In this document: piece after piece, positions 8,865 through 17,774 of the stretch
Layout of the letters: every line of letters begins with the position of its first letter
Position numbering within the stretch: the first letter of the stretch is position 1
NCBI RefSeq assembly: GCF_023612095.1
Contig: NZ_CP086235.1
Location: forward strand, 2,243,501-2,307,500
DNA length: 64,000 nt
Direction of reading: 5' to 3'
Origin: Cytobacillus firmus
GTDB taxonomy: Bacteria; Bacillota; Bacilli; Bacillales; Cytobacillaceae
Translations under genes and position numbers: made by a program
The notes under the pieces: generated by a model
What the model was told of the DNA's origin: nothing
The model's input: only the letters and a program-made list of their open reading frames with translations
Databases searched by the model: none

Positions 8865-10126
8865 GTGAAAAAGACAAAAAATCGGTGGCTGATTGCCGCC
8901 TCGGCCGTAGGGATTCATATCTCCATCGGTTCGGTTTACGCCTGGAGCAACTTTACCAATCCATTGATTGACCAGTTTGGCTGGACATCAAAGGAAGTAC
9001 AGCTGACTTTCAGTTTGGCGATTCTATTTCTGGGATTGTCAGCAGCATTTCTTGGCCACTTTGTTGAAAAGCACGGCCCAAAAAAGGCTGGTCTACTGGC
9101 AGCAGGATTTTTCGGTGCGGGCATGCTTGGAGCCGGATTAGCCGTAAATATGGGATCCTTGCCATTTTTGTACATAACTTACGGGGTACTGGGGGAATTG
9201 GTTTGGGAGTCGGCTATATTGCTCCGGTATCCACACTGGTAAAATGGTTCCCTGACCGCCGCGGATTTGCAACAGGTCTTGCCATCATGGGATTTGGCTT
9301 TGCTGCAGCGGTAGCGAGTCCGGTTATGGATGGATTAATTAAATCTGTTGGTACAGCAAACACATTCTTTATTTTAGGTGCTGCCTACTTGATCATTATG
9401 ACATTATCATCTTTATATCTAGAAAAACCGCCTGAAGGCTGGGCACCTGAAGGCATGAAGGAAAAAGCTGCAGCTGGAAAAATCAAAATTAAACAGGATT
9501 TAGCACAGTTAACGGCGAATGAAGCAGTAAAGACAACCCGATTCTATTATTTATGGTTCATGCTGTTCATTAATGTAACGTGCGGAATTGCAATTTTGTC
9601 TGCTGCAAAGCCGCTGGCACAGGAAAGCATAGGCCTGACAACGGCAGAAGCAGCTACGCTTGTCGGAGTGCTTGGCATCTTTAATGGACTTGGCCGTCTG
9701 GCATGGGCATCCATTTCTGATTATATTGGCCGCCCGAACACGTATACGATTTTCTTCGTATCACAGATCGCCCTATTCCTTTTGCTGCCGATCACAAAAG
9801 AAGCGATTCTATTCCAGATTATGCTTGCTGTTGTGTACACCATGTATGGCGGAGGATTCTCATCCATCCCGGCATTTATCGGCGACGTTTTTGGAACAAA
9901 GCAGCTTGGCGCCATTCATGGCTACATCCTTACAGCATGGGCAGCAGCAGGTCTTGCAGGCCCAATGTTTGCAGCATGGATGAAGGATTCAACTGGAAGC
10001 TATGCTTCAAGTCTGACAAGCTTTGCCGGACTTTTTGTAGTGGCACTCATTGTGTCAATCCTGATCCGTTTTGATATGAAAAAATTGCGCAGGCAAAATG
10101 AAGCAAATGAGCGTATAGCAAGTTAA
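8865..10126 (+). pseudogene. OFA-family (oxalate/formate antiporter-like) MFS transporter, frameshifted
   Basis: Twelve-helix MFS protein close to the intact gene at 43868-45130: both share NRWLIA-SAV, APVSTLVKWFPDRRG, KPPEGWAPEGM and FIGDLFGTKQLGAIHGY-type segments. The frame breaks at the five-G run 9191-9195. One extra G restores GGIGLGVGYIAPVS and gives 420 residues, exactly the length of the paralogue. GTG 8865, with GAGGGG 7 nt upstream, is the likely start. Location just before a formate dehydrogenase-like gene makes formate or oxalate a reasonable substrate guess. Assembly error is a likely cause of the break. Confidence 0.85.
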
Positions 10127-10213
10127 ATTTTATAAAAACAGTATGGAAAAGCTTTCAGCACCGCTTCCGCTTTTCTATTGGTATGGCACTTGGCAGCGAC
10201 CCTGCTAAAGACT

Positions 10214-10266
10214 AACCGCCGCAGAAATCAGCATCTAGAAGTAGAGGCTTTTTGCGGCGGTTTTTT
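10214..10266 (+). terminator. Terminator after the OFA transporter
   Basis: AACCGCCGCAGAAA pairs with TTTTTGCGGCGGTT and is followed by a T run. Confidence 0.8.
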
Positions 10267-10384
10267 ATCAGAAACGGCAAGTTTATAACATTTGCCTATA
10301 TACATTAATAAAAAGCAACTTAACCATTGAGAATTAAGAGATTCACGATCTCTATTAAATAGAAAAAACAAAGGAGTGTTTCAG

Positions 10385-12745
10385 GTGGGAAAAACAAAAC
10401 ATCCAGGACCTCAGAATAAAAAGGCCATGCCGGATCCAAAGCATTGGGTGAGTCCGATTCCATTCGGTCTTGGCAAAATCAAGCCAAAGCATATGAGGGA
10501 TACAGCAAAAATTCTTTGGGAAAACAAAGATAATATCGGCTATGCCACAAATATACTTACAAAAGGTGTCTGTGACGGCTGTGCGCTTGGCGTTTCCGGT
10601 CTTTATGACCAGACGCTTAAAGGGCCTCACGTGTGCACAACACGTTTAAATGTCCTTCGTTTAAACACGGCCGGTGCGATTAAACCGGACATCTTGCATG
10701 CTGATATCGATGAGCTGCGCAAATATGACAGCACGGAGCTTCGTAAATTGGGCCGCATTCCATATCCGATGATCCGCAGAAAAGGCGAGCGCAAATTCTC
10801 CCGGATCACCTGGGATGATGCGATGAACATGATCGCTGAAAAAATGAAGGTTCTTGATCCGAAGCAATATGCTTTTTACCTGACTAGCCGCGGAATTACG
10901 AATGAATCGTATTATGTGGCCGGCAAAGTTGCACGTTTCCTGGGAACGAACCACATTGATAATGCGAGCCGTATTTGCCATTCGCCTTCTAAAACCGCTT
11001 TAAAGCGTTCCATTGGGGTAGGAGCTTCCACAGCCAATTACCTGGACTGGATCGGAACAGATGTCCTGTTATTCTGGGGAAGCGTGGCTTCGAACAGCTC
11101 GCCTGTATCATCCAAATATATGCTTGAAGCGAAAAAGAACGGCACAAAAATTATCGTCGTTAATCCATATAAAGAGCCTGCGATGGACAAATACTGGATT
11201 CCTTCAAACCCTGAATCTGCTTTATTCGGCACAAAAATCGCAGATGACTTTTATCAGGTCAACATCGGCGGAGACATTGCCTTTATGCACGGCATCATGA
11301 AGCATTGGTTTGACATGGAGAAAGCAGAGCGCGGTTCTGCCGTCAACCATAACTTTGTGAATGAGCATGTGAATGGCTACGAGGATTTGAAAAAGAAAGT
11401 GAAAGAGCAGTCATGGGAAGAGATTATTAAATCTTCCGGTGTAACGAAAGAGCGTATCATTGAGCTTGCTGAACTGCTTGCGAACAGCAAAAACGCAGTC
11501 TATGCCTGGGCTCTTGGCCTGACCATGCACTCCTTTGCCACAGATAATATCTCACAGGTAGCGAATCTTGCGCTGCTTCGCGGCCATTTGGGCCGAAAGC
11601 ATAATGGCTTAATGCCTTTCCGCGGCCATTCATCTGTACAGGGAAGCGGTGAAATGGGTGCCGATCCATTTGTATTGCCTGGCGGAGATTTTTATGGTGA
11701 CACTTTTGACCGCATTCAAAATCTTTGGGGCTTTGAGCTTGAGAAATGGCAGGGCGATATTGTCGGTGTGACATTGGAAAATATCCTGCTGCCTGAAGAC
11801 CATGAACGAAAAATCAAGCTTTACTATCTATCAGGTGGCAACTTCCTTGAGACCATGCCGGATCCTGATTTTATCGAAAAAGCTCTTTCTGAACTGGATA
11901 TCCGTGTTCACCAGGATATCATCTTAAATACTTCTACCCTGGTTGATGCAAAAGAAGCGGTCATCGTGCTGCCTGCCAAAACAAGGTACGAGCAGGAGGG
12001 CGGCGGTACCTCCACTTCAACGGAGAGAATGGTGTACTTCAGTCCTGAAATTGAAGGAAATAAAAATAAAATTGCAGAGGCGCGCGAAGAGTGGAAAATT
12101 TATATTGATCTGGCGAAGCGCGTAAAGCCTGAAACGGCCCATCTGGTTGATTTTAAAGATGCACAGGAAATCCGGGATGAAATTGCTGTAGCGAATCCTA
12201 ATTATGATGGCATCCAGCATCTGAAAAAAGCAGGGGATGTCTTCCAATGGGGCGGAGCATGGCTTTGCGAGGACGGCATTTGCCCGACTCCGGATGGAAA
12301 AGGCACACTCGTTACCGTTGATATTCCAGACCTCGGCAAAAAAGAAGGCCAGTTCATCGTCACATCACGCCGCGGCAAGCAGTTCAATTCCATGGTCTAC
12401 AAAGAAGTGGACCCTCTGAATGGCGCCGGACGATACGATGTATTAATGAACGCAGAAGATGGAAAAGACTTAAGCATTGCAGAGGGTGAAGGGATCGTCC
12501 TTTACAACGGATTCGGTGTCTTCCAGGGAAGAGCCAAATTCGTCGACATCGCCCGTGGCAACGTTGAAGTCCACTTCCCGGAAGGAAACTTCCTGTTGCC
12601 AAGAGGCCGCTATGAAAAATTCGCGGGCATCCCTGACTACAACATCACGGTTACCCTCGAAAAAGCGGACCGCTACAATGCCCGCAAAGACGTGGAATAT
12701 AACGAAAAACACATCGCTGAAGATGAAATTGATGCACCAGCATAA
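10385..12745 (+). CDS. FdhF/YdeP-family molybdopterin oxidoreductase (formate dehydrogenase-like)
   Basis: 786-residue molybdopterin-guanine-dinucleotide enzyme. CDGCALG with a further Cys at GPHVC (about residues 63-84) is the likely cofactor or iron-sulfur region. The catalytic position is Cys198 in SRICHSPSK, where E. coli FdhF has selenocysteine. The C-terminal molydop-binding domain covers about residues 640-750. Members are annotated FdhF or YdeP; formate oxidation is inferred from the family, not proven, and YdeP members relate to acid resistance. GTG 10385 is preferred over GTG 10376 because AAGGAG (10371-10376) overlaps the latter and sits 8 nt before the former. No fdhD or maturation genes are adjacent. 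Confidence 0.85.
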   Translation: MGKTKHPGPQNKKAMPDPKHWVSPIPFGLGKIKPKHMRDTAKILWENKDNIGYATNILTKGVCDGCALGVSGLYDQTLKGPHVCTTRLNVLRLNTAGAIKPDILHADIDELRKYDSTELRKLGRIPYPMIRRKGERKFSRITWDDAMNMIAEKMKVLDPKQYAFYLTSRGITNESYYVAGKVARFLGTNHIDNASRICHSPSKTALKRSIGVGASTANYLDWIGTDVLLFWGSVASNSSPVSSKYMLEAKKNGTKIIVVNPYKEPAMDKYWIPSNPESALFGTKIADDFYQVNIGGDIAFMHGIMKHWFDMEKAERGSAVNHNFVNEHVNGYEDLKKKVKEQSWEEIIKSSGVTKERIIELAELLANSKNAVYAWALGLTMHSFATDNISQVANLALLRGHLGRKHNGLMPFRGHSSVQGSGEMGADPFVLPGGDFYGDTFDRIQNLWGFELEKWQGDIVGVTLENILLPEDHERKIKLYYLSGGNFLETMPDPDFIEKALSELDIRVHQDIILNTSTLVDAKEAVIVLPAKTRYEQEGGGTSTSTERMVYFSPEIEGNKNKIAEAREEWKIYIDLAKRVKPETAHLVDFKDAQEIRDEIAVANPNYDGIQHLKKAGDVFQWGGAWLCEDGICPTPDGKGTLVTVDIPDLGKKEGQFIVTSRRGKQFNSMVYKEVDPLNGAGRYDVLMNAEDGKDLSIAEGEGIVLYNGFGVFQGRAKFVDIARGNVEVHFPEGNFLLPRGRYEKFAGIPDYNITVTLEKADRYNARKDVEYNEKHIAEDEIDAPA

Positions 12746-12747
12746 AA

Positions 12748-12785
12748 GGAGGGAGATGGCTTTTGGGGCCATCTCTCTTTTGTTT
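12748..12785 (+). terminator. Terminator after the FdhF-like gene
   Basis: GGGAGATGGC pairs with GCCATCTCTC, followed by TTTTGTTT. Confidence 0.8.
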
Positions 12786-12896
12786 GGAAATGGAATTGAA
12801 AAAACGATAGCAGCCATGCTGCCCAATTTCTAAAATAGGCTCGTCCCTCTGCGACATCCATTATTTCCCTACGTCATATATAGTGAGGTGAATTTA

Positions 12897-13769
12897 ATGA
12901 AGAAAATCAAACAGGCAATTGCAGCAGGAGTCTTATCTCTGGCAGTTATTTTTTCAGGGGGATCAGTTTTAGCGGACCACAGCGGCGATAAAGAAATAGC
13001 TGTGGTCAAAAAAGGGGATACTTTATATTCCCTGTCTAAGAAGCATCATCTGAGTGTGACGCAGATTAAGGAGCTGAATGATTTAACAGGTACGACCATC
13101 TATCCCGGTCAGCGTCTCATTCTATCCGGAGAGGAGGCTTTATATCATAAGATTATTGCCGGTTCTTTCAGCAAAAAAGAGAATGCGGAAAAGCGGGCAG
13201 ACTTGCTGGAGGAAAAACAAATTCCAGCGGCAATTACCACGGCTGTCATTGATGACAAAACATATTACCGTGTGCAGGCAGGTGCTTTTAAGGACAGGAG
13301 GAATGCTGTGAAGCAGCTGGAGGCAGTCAAAAAAGCAGGAATTAAAGATGCCTTCATTCTTTCCAGCGGTGAGCTTCATATTTTTGGCTTAAAGCCTGGA
13401 GATGACTATGATGATATCTTAGCGAGAATGGGCAAGCCAAAAAAGACTGAGACTCAGCTCAATATTAAAAGCCTTTACTACCAGGCTGATGGTGCCGGTG
13501 TAAGAGCAACCTTAAATATGAAGGATGGTTCAATTGGCAGCCTTTCTGTATATCCGGAATATTTAAGCCCGCGTCTGTTCCCTGCTCTTCCCTTTACTAA
13601 GGCAGAAGCAGTTAAATTGTATGGCGAAGCTAACAAAACAGAAACGGTGACTTGTTACGAATCAGCCAAGTGTGAAGAGTTAACCTACCAGCTTGATGAT
13701 TTTGAACTCAAAGTCCGGATTGATAGGGATCAAGCAACTGTTCAGTTTTTGGAAATAACCGATCGTTAA
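12897..13769 (+). CDS. Secreted LysM and SPOR-domain protein
   Basis: Signal peptide (KKIKQA then a hydrophobic stretch ending SVLADH), a LysM peptidoglycan-binding module (VKKGDTLYSLSKKHH to YPGQRLIL, about residues 37-80) and a SPOR-like domain (about 85-160; IAGSF and RVQAGAF repeats). The C-terminal half is not recognised and has two Cys (CYESAKC). Likely bound to cell wall or spore cortex glycan; no catalytic domain seen. ATG 12897 has GTGAGGTG 6 nt upstream; GTG 12888 lies inside that site. Confidence 0.75.
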   Translation: MKKIKQAIAAGVLSLAVIFSGGSVLADHSGDKEIAVVKKGDTLYSLSKKHHLSVTQIKELNDLTGTTIYPGQRLILSGEEALYHKIIAGSFSKKENAEKRADLLEEKQIPAAITTAVIDDKTYYRVQAGAFKDRRNAVKQLEAVKKAGIKDAFILSSGELHIFGLKPGDDYDDILARMGKPKKTETQLNIKSLYYQADGAGVRATLNMKDGSIGSLSVYPEYLSPRLFPALPFTKAEAVKLYGEANKTETVTCYESAKCEELTYQLDDFELKVRIDRDQATVQFLEITDR

Positions 13770-13790
13770 AACTGACGCGGCGGCTTTAAA

Positions 13791-13828
13791 CCCTGGCTCC
13801 AATTAGTGTTTTGGAGCTGGGGTTCTTT
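13791..13828 (+). terminator. Terminator after the LysM-SPOR gene
   Basis: CCCTGGCTCCAA pairs with TTGGAGCTGGGG, followed by TTCTTT. The stretch 13830-14015 holds only a possible 49-codon membrane-like fragment on the minus strand with no start codon. Confidence 0.75.
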
Positions 13829-14015
13829 GCTTTTCCGAAGATTTACTAATCACACCCATTATTCCGCGTGTGAGCAGGAAGGTCGCTAAAATCGAAATAA
13901 AGCTATAATAGGAATTCCATGATTTCTTATATCTAGGAAAAAAATAATATAGTTAAATAGTACACTGACATCAAACGTTTTACATAGATTAATCGGGGAC
14001 AGGAAGAAACTTCTA

Positions 14016-14044
14016 TTGAAACACCCAGCAAATTATATTATTAT
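14016..14044 (+). promoter_or_regulatory. Promoter of the structured RNA, copy 1
   Basis: TTGAAA (14016-14021), a 17-nt spacer, then TATTAT (14039-14044). The second copy of the RNA has an equivalent TTGAAA-17-TAATAT promoter although the flanks differ. Confidence 0.7.
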
Positions 14045-14050
14045 AATAAA

Positions 14051-14288
14051 ACAAGCTGCATTGTACGTAATCTTACTAAAGTTTTAACCTTTAAGCTGAA
14101 ATAGGGAGTTTAACATCGGAACAGGAATGACAAGCCTCCGTCTATATGACAAGGAGGACAGACAGGAATGTTTCTGCGAACACCCACTTTGAGGAGTGGT
14201 GGTTTAAAACTTTCTTATACCAGTTACGGCAAAAGCGGCTACATACTTATGTTATCAAACCAGTTTCCAATCGGGGGCTGGTTTTTTT
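14051..14288 (+). ncRNA. Structured small RNA, 6S-2 (BsrB)-like candidate, copy 1
   Basis: About 238 nt from a sigma-A promoter to a terminator (AAACCAG / CTGGTTTTTTT). There is no ORF, and a second copy lies at 45263-45499. AAAGTTTTAACC near the 5' end can pair with GGTTTAAAACTTT about 130 nt later, enclosing hairpins such as GTC-TATAT-GAC flanked by CCTCC/GGAGG and CCACT-TTGAGG-AGTGG. The stretch AGTTTTAACCTTT is what I recall as the product-RNA template of B. subtilis 6S-2 RNA, which binds sigma-A RNA polymerase. The ncRNA call is solid; the 6S-2 identity is moderate. Confidence 0.6.
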
Positions 14289-14336
14289 ACGTATTTAAAT
14301 TATAATTACTCTGTAACTAAAGCATTAGGAGGAAAA

Positions 14337-15047
14337 ATGAAAAAACTGCTTAAAATTATCCTATGGATTATCTTGCTATTAGGAATTGCCTTTTTGCTCT
14401 TTGAAGTATCGAAGTCCAGGAACTTTCAGTTTTTCGGCGGCCTTGTTAATAAAGCAGAAACAGAGGACAAAGTTGTAGCCGTGACTTTTGATGATGGACC
14501 TGACGTTAATACTGATGAAATCTTAACAATTTTACGGGAAGAGGATGTTAAAGCCACTTTCTATTTAACAGGAAAAGAGATTGAACATCATATGGAAGAT
14601 GCGAAAAAAATTGTGGGAGAAGGGCATGAAATCGGCAATCATTCCTACTCTCATTCACGTATGGTATTAAAATCTCCCACTTTTATCAAAGAAGAAATTG
14701 AGAAAACAGATGATTTAATCAGGCAGACAGGCTATAAAGGAGAAATTCATTTTCGTCCTCCATACGGGAAAAAGTTATTTCTCCTGCCTTACTACTTGTC
14801 TAAACAGGAGCGAAAAACGGTTTTGTGGAATATCGAGCCTGAAAGTTTTCCGGACATAGAAGGGGATGCAGATAAAATCACGGAGTATGTAGAGGAAAAT
14901 ATAGAACCAGGCTCCATCATTCTTCTTCATGTCATGTATGAAAGCCGGGATGAGTCTCTGAAATCTGTTAAGAAAATAATTGCTTCATTAAAAGAGCAAG
15001 GATACCAAATGACCACCGTTTCGGACTTGCTGAAACATCAAAAATAG
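14337..15047 (+). CDS. Polysaccharide deacetylase (NodB/CE4 domain), membrane-anchored
   Basis: One N-terminal membrane segment (residues 3-23) anchors a CE4 domain outside the cell. Metal and catalytic motifs are present: TFDDGPD (motif 1), HEIGNHSYSHS (H-x3-H zinc site), RPPYG (motif 3) and ILLH (motif 5). Such enzymes remove acetyl groups from GlcNAc or MurNAc in peptidoglycan or other glycans; the substrate is not deducible here. ATG 14337 follows TAGGAGGAAAA. The gene sits alone between the 6S-like RNA and a shared terminator. Confidence 0.88.
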   Translation: MKKLLKIILWIILLLGIAFLLFEVSKSRNFQFFGGLVNKAETEDKVVAVTFDDGPDVNTDEILTILREEDVKATFYLTGKEIEHHMEDAKKIVGEGHEIGNHSYSHSRMVLKSPTFIKEEIEKTDDLIRQTGYKGEIHFRPPYGKKLFLLPYYLSKQERKTVLWNIEPESFPDIEGDADKITEYVEENIEPGSIILLHVMYESRDESLKSVKKIIASLKEQGYQMTTVSDLLKHQK

Positions 15048-15070
15048 AGCTGTCTATGCAGCTCTATCTC
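15044..15070. terminator. Bidirectional terminator
   Basis: ATAGAGCTG pairs with CAGCTCTAT between two convergent genes and overlaps the stop region of the YqhV-like gene. T-rich flanks occur on both strands. Confidence 0.75.
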
Positions 15071-15339
15071 CCTTTAACCCCATACAGAATGCAGCCAACC
15101 CCGCAAATCACCCACAGGATCTTGCTTAATGAAACTTTATCAGCCATTCCGGTCAATCCAATGACTGTCGTCAGGAGAAGCACAGGCGGTCCAATAAGGG
15201 CCAGTGAACTATTCATAATCAAGGCTTTTTCGATATCATTCATTTTTAAGATTAATAGTGCCACAAAAATTTCAATGCTTCCGGAAATAAGGCGCAGAAT
15301 GGCCATACCGAGAATTGCTTTATCAAGAAACAGGAACAT
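15064..15339 (-). CDS. YqhV-like membrane protein (DUF2619)
   Basis: 91 residues with three hydrophobic segments. MAILRLISGSIEIFVALLIL, then AL-MNSSLALIGPPVLL, parallels B. subtilis YqhV, a small integral membrane protein of unknown function from the spoIIIA region. Start chosen at 15339 because AGGAGG lies a normal distance upstream; longer starts extend through that site. Confidence 0.75.
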   Translation of the reverse strand: MFLFLDKAILGMAILRLISGSIEIFVALLILKMNDIEKALIMNSSLALIGPPVLLLTTVIGLTGMADKVSLSKILWVICGVGCILYGVKGR

Positions 15340-15683
15340 CACGTACCTCCTAAACCTTCTTGTCGTCATTATATGAGAGCTGACCGAAATGAAGGACAAG
15401 TTTTCAAAAGAATATATTTCTTAAGTGTTACAAATATTACAAAAAGCAATGAATGGATGTTTATCCAGAGCCCCTAGGATGCGTCTGGAAGTAATTCTCT
15501 TTGCTTTAAGACTTTAGTATTTCTTATACTATAAAACTTAAAAATACCCATTTTCAGGAATCCCAGATGGAAGAATAATGCAAAATATACCTAGAGCTTT
15601 TACTTAAATAATCTATTCTTAACGCTGCTGTAATCCTTTCCCATTAGGGTTTAAGTAAAATAAAAGAAAGGGGGAGGATGGCT
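15340..15683 (+). other. Intergenic stretch with one weak promoter candidate
   Basis: No gene seen. TTGCTT (15501-15506), 18 nt, TATACT (15525-15530) could drive the methyltransferase gene about 150 bp downstream. A GGGGGAGG ribosome site lies at 15671. Confidence 0.35.
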
Positions 15684-16382
15684 ATGGAAAAAGCTATTTT
15701 AAGTCATAATGACTTATTGGAAATGCTGGATGGATTGTTAAGAGAACCAAAAATATTCTGGGAAAACTTCTACGAAGACCGGGACAAAGAGATTCCATTT
15801 TTCAAAGTAAAAGGACCGGATGAAAATCTTTTTGAGTATATGCAAAATGGCCTGCACGCGGGGAAGGTGATGGAAATTGGATGCGGCCCTGGAAGGAATG
15901 CCATATTTCTGGCAAAGAATGGGGTACAAGTGGATGCCATCGATTTTTCCGAAAGGGCGATCAAATGGGCAGGTGAAAGAGCAAATGAAGCACAGGTGGA
16001 AATTAATTTTGAATGTATATCTCTATTCGACTTTCATTTTGAACCTCAAAGCTATGATTTTATTTATGACAGCGGCATGTTTCATCACCTTCCGCCGCAT
16101 AGAAGGCTTACATACCTGGAAATAATCAAAGCTGCACTAAAGCCTGGAGGAAAATTTGGGCTGGTATGCTTTAATCCCGATGGAGCACTTCCCACGCCGG
16201 ACTGGGAGGTGTATCGCATTGGCAGCCTAAAGGGAGGCATCGGATATACGGAAGAACGATTGAAAGAGATCTTTCAAGATGACTTCCATTTTCTGAAGCT
16301 TAGAACGATGAAAAAAATGCAGCAGCCCAATGATCTATTCGGGGAAAATTTTTTATGGGCGTGTTTGATGAGCTTAAGATAA
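15684..16382 (+). CDS. Class I SAM-dependent methyltransferase
   Basis: Rossmann-type methyltransferase with motif I MEIGCGPGRNAIFLA (about residue 64), acidic motif II VDAIDFS and the FDFIYD-like post-I region SYDFIYDSGMFHH. The fold resembles TehB/UbiE small-molecule methyltransferases; the substrate is unknown. ATG 15684 is chosen over ATG 15678 since GGGGGAGG ends right against the latter. The truncated GrpB-like gene follows 15 bases later. Confidence 0.8.
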   Translation: MEKAILSHNDLLEMLDGLLREPKIFWENFYEDRDKEIPFFKVKGPDENLFEYMQNGLHAGKVMEIGCGPGRNAIFLAKNGVQVDAIDFSERAIKWAGERANEAQVEINFECISLFDFHFEPQSYDFIYDSGMFHHLPPHRRLTYLEIIKAALKPGGKFGLVCFNPDGALPTPDWEVYRIGSLKGGIGYTEERLKEIFQDDFHFLKLRTMKKMQQPNDLFGENFLWACLMSLR

Positions 16383-16397
16383 ATTCGGGAGGACAAC

Positions 16398-16465
16398 ATG
16401 ACCAGGAAAGTGACTGTTACCCGCTATAATCCTGATTGGGAATTCAGATTTCAAAGTGAGGCAGA
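16398..16465 (+). pseudogene. N-terminal stub of a GrpB-family (UPF0157) protein
   Basis: ATG 16398 has a good GGGAGGA site and opens with KVTVTRYNPDWEFRFQSEAE, which matches the conserved start of GrpB/UPF0157 nucleotidyltransferase-like proteins (V-x-YNPDW). After about 23 codons the sequence turns into the 52-bp tandem array. The frame stays open to 16697, but only because the repeats happen to be open. The functional domain is gone. Confidence 0.6.
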
Positions 16466-16740
16466 GTCAGAACCTGGATCAACTTCGGACACAAAAAGCA
16501 GAAATCCCTGTCCTACAGTCAGAACCCGGGCCAACTTCGGACACAAAAAGCGGAGATCCCTGTCATACAGTCAGAACCCGGGCCAACTTCTGACACAAAA
16601 AGCAGAAACCGCGCTGCTAGAGTCAGAACCTGGGTCAACTTCTGACACAAAAAGCGGAAATCACTGTCATAGAGTCAGAACCCGGTCCAACTTCTGACAC
16701 AAAAAGTGGAAATCCTGGAGACTGAGTCAGAACCTCCAAA
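16466..16740. repeat. Tandem array A: 52-bp units (5.3 copies)
   Basis: GTCAGAACC starts recur at 16466, 16518, 16570, 16622, 16674 and 16726, exactly 52 bp apart with no indels. Each unit carries an imperfect inverted repeat, GTCAGAA - 11 nt - TTCTGAC (or TTCGGAC), then ACAAAAAGC and a more variable 18-22 bp. Flanking parts resemble each other, so this is not a CRISPR array. The same unit makes array B at 61708-62105. Confidence 0.9.
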
Positions 16741-16766
16741 ATCGGCTGGCATTTTCAGTCCATCTA

Positions 16767-17498
16767 TTATTCATAATTCCGTTCAATAATAAAATGAGCA
16801 TAATCCCCGCGGAACATCGTTTTGGAATACTCGATTAAGCTTCCGTCCTCAATATGGGCATAGGTCTCAAGAGAGAAACACGGTGTTTCAGGTTTGATTT
16901 TTAGCAGTTCACTAATTTCTTCTTCGGGATACCCAATTTCTAAATGCTCCACAGTTTTTTTGATTTTTAAACTATATTGTGTCTGCAGCAAATGGTATAA
17001 GGATTTTTCACAGGCCTGCCGGTTCAAGCTGGGGGTCTTTTTCCATGGCAGGAAGGCTTTTTCATATTGAAGGGGCTCTTCATCAGCGTACCTGATCCGT
17101 TCGAGAACATTAACCGGATCACCTTCTGACAGGTCAAAGACATCTGCTAAGAAGGAATCGGCAGGGATGACTTCCAGGTTTATGACTTTTATGAGCGGAT
17201 TCTTTCCCTGCATTGCCATTTGCTTTGAAAAGTTTTCGACTGTAGAAGTCAGGCGCTGCTTTACTTTATTGCTTGATACAAATGTGCCTCTGCCTTGCTG
17301 GCGGTAAATATGGCCTTCTGTGCTCAGCTGCTGGAGTGCTGTTCTAATAGTTGTCCGGCTGACTCCGTATTTTTCACAAAACTCCGCTTCTGTCGGCAAT
17401 TTTGTATCCGGCTTGTATTCTCCGTTTCTAATAAGTTCAAGTATGCTTTCTTTGACCTTTAAGTGCAGGGCACTTTCCTCGGTGAAACCGTCTTTCAT
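16767..17498 (-). CDS. GntR-family (HutC/NagR-like) transcriptional regulator
   Basis: Winged-helix DNA-binding domain (about residues 10-75: LPTEAEFCEKYGVSRTTIRTAL) followed by a UTRA effector domain (about 95-235: LERIRYADEEPLQYEKAFLP). UTRA domains in this subfamily bind phosphorylated sugars. Divergent from the chb operon, so it likely represses that operon and itself through the palindromes at 17568-17626. Start at 17498 is supported by AGGAGG 8 nt upstream; the longer frame from 17525 starts before that site. Confidence 0.85.
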   Translation of the reverse strand: MKDGFTEESALHLKVKESILELIRNGEYKPDTKLPTEAEFCEKYGVSRTTIRTALQQLSTEGHIYRQQGRGTFVSSNKVKQRLTSTVENFSKQMAMQGKNPLIKVINLEVIPADSFLADVFDLSEGDPVNVLERIRYADEEPLQYEKAFLPWKKTPSLNRQACEKSLYHLLQTQYSLKIKKTVEHLEIGYPEEEISELLKIKPETPCFSLETYAHIEDGSLIEYSKTMFRGDYAHFIIERNYE

Positions 17499-17567
17499 AC
17501 CCGTTCCTCCTACTCTGTTCTTCATTCTATTATTTCATAAATCATGTTGTTATATCAATTAAAATTA

Positions 17568-17626
17568 AATTTGTAATAACAAATTATATAAAAGGTATTG
17601 AATAAATATATATTTGTCATTACAAT
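17568..17626 (+). promoter_or_regulatory. chb operon promoter with candidate GntR operators
   Basis: TTGAAT (17598-17603), 17 nt, TACAAT (17621-17626). AATTTGT-AATA-ACAAATT (17568-17585) is a near-perfect palindrome. TTTGTCATTACAAT (17613-17626) repeats it over the -10 box, and a weaker TTGTTATATCAATT lies near 17547. The layout fits repression by the divergent GntR protein. Confidence 0.6.
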
Positions 17627-17774
17627 TAGTTTAAGGCATAGGATATTGAAGGGGTGATGACTTCAAAAAGGAAACCATCACGATCAAAATTGACTGAATA
17701 ATCTGTTTAATTGTCGTTATTATTAGGATAAGCAATCATTTATTCTGTAATCGCTTAAAAAGAGGGGGGCAATC

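Noticed and set aside
12470..12826. Overlapping ORFs on both strands at the end of the FdhF-like gene
   Set aside because: Shadows of the coding sequence; the FdhF frame is strongly conserved up to its stop and is followed by a terminator.
16398..16697. 99-residue ORF running through array A
   Set aside because: Only the first 23 or so codons look like a gene (GrpB start); the rest is repeat DNA that happens to lack stops, with the frame rotating each 52-bp unit.
16466..16740. Possible CRISPR array
   Set aside because: Period is constant at 52 bp, but the parts between the palindromes are similar to one another rather than unique, and no cas genes are present.
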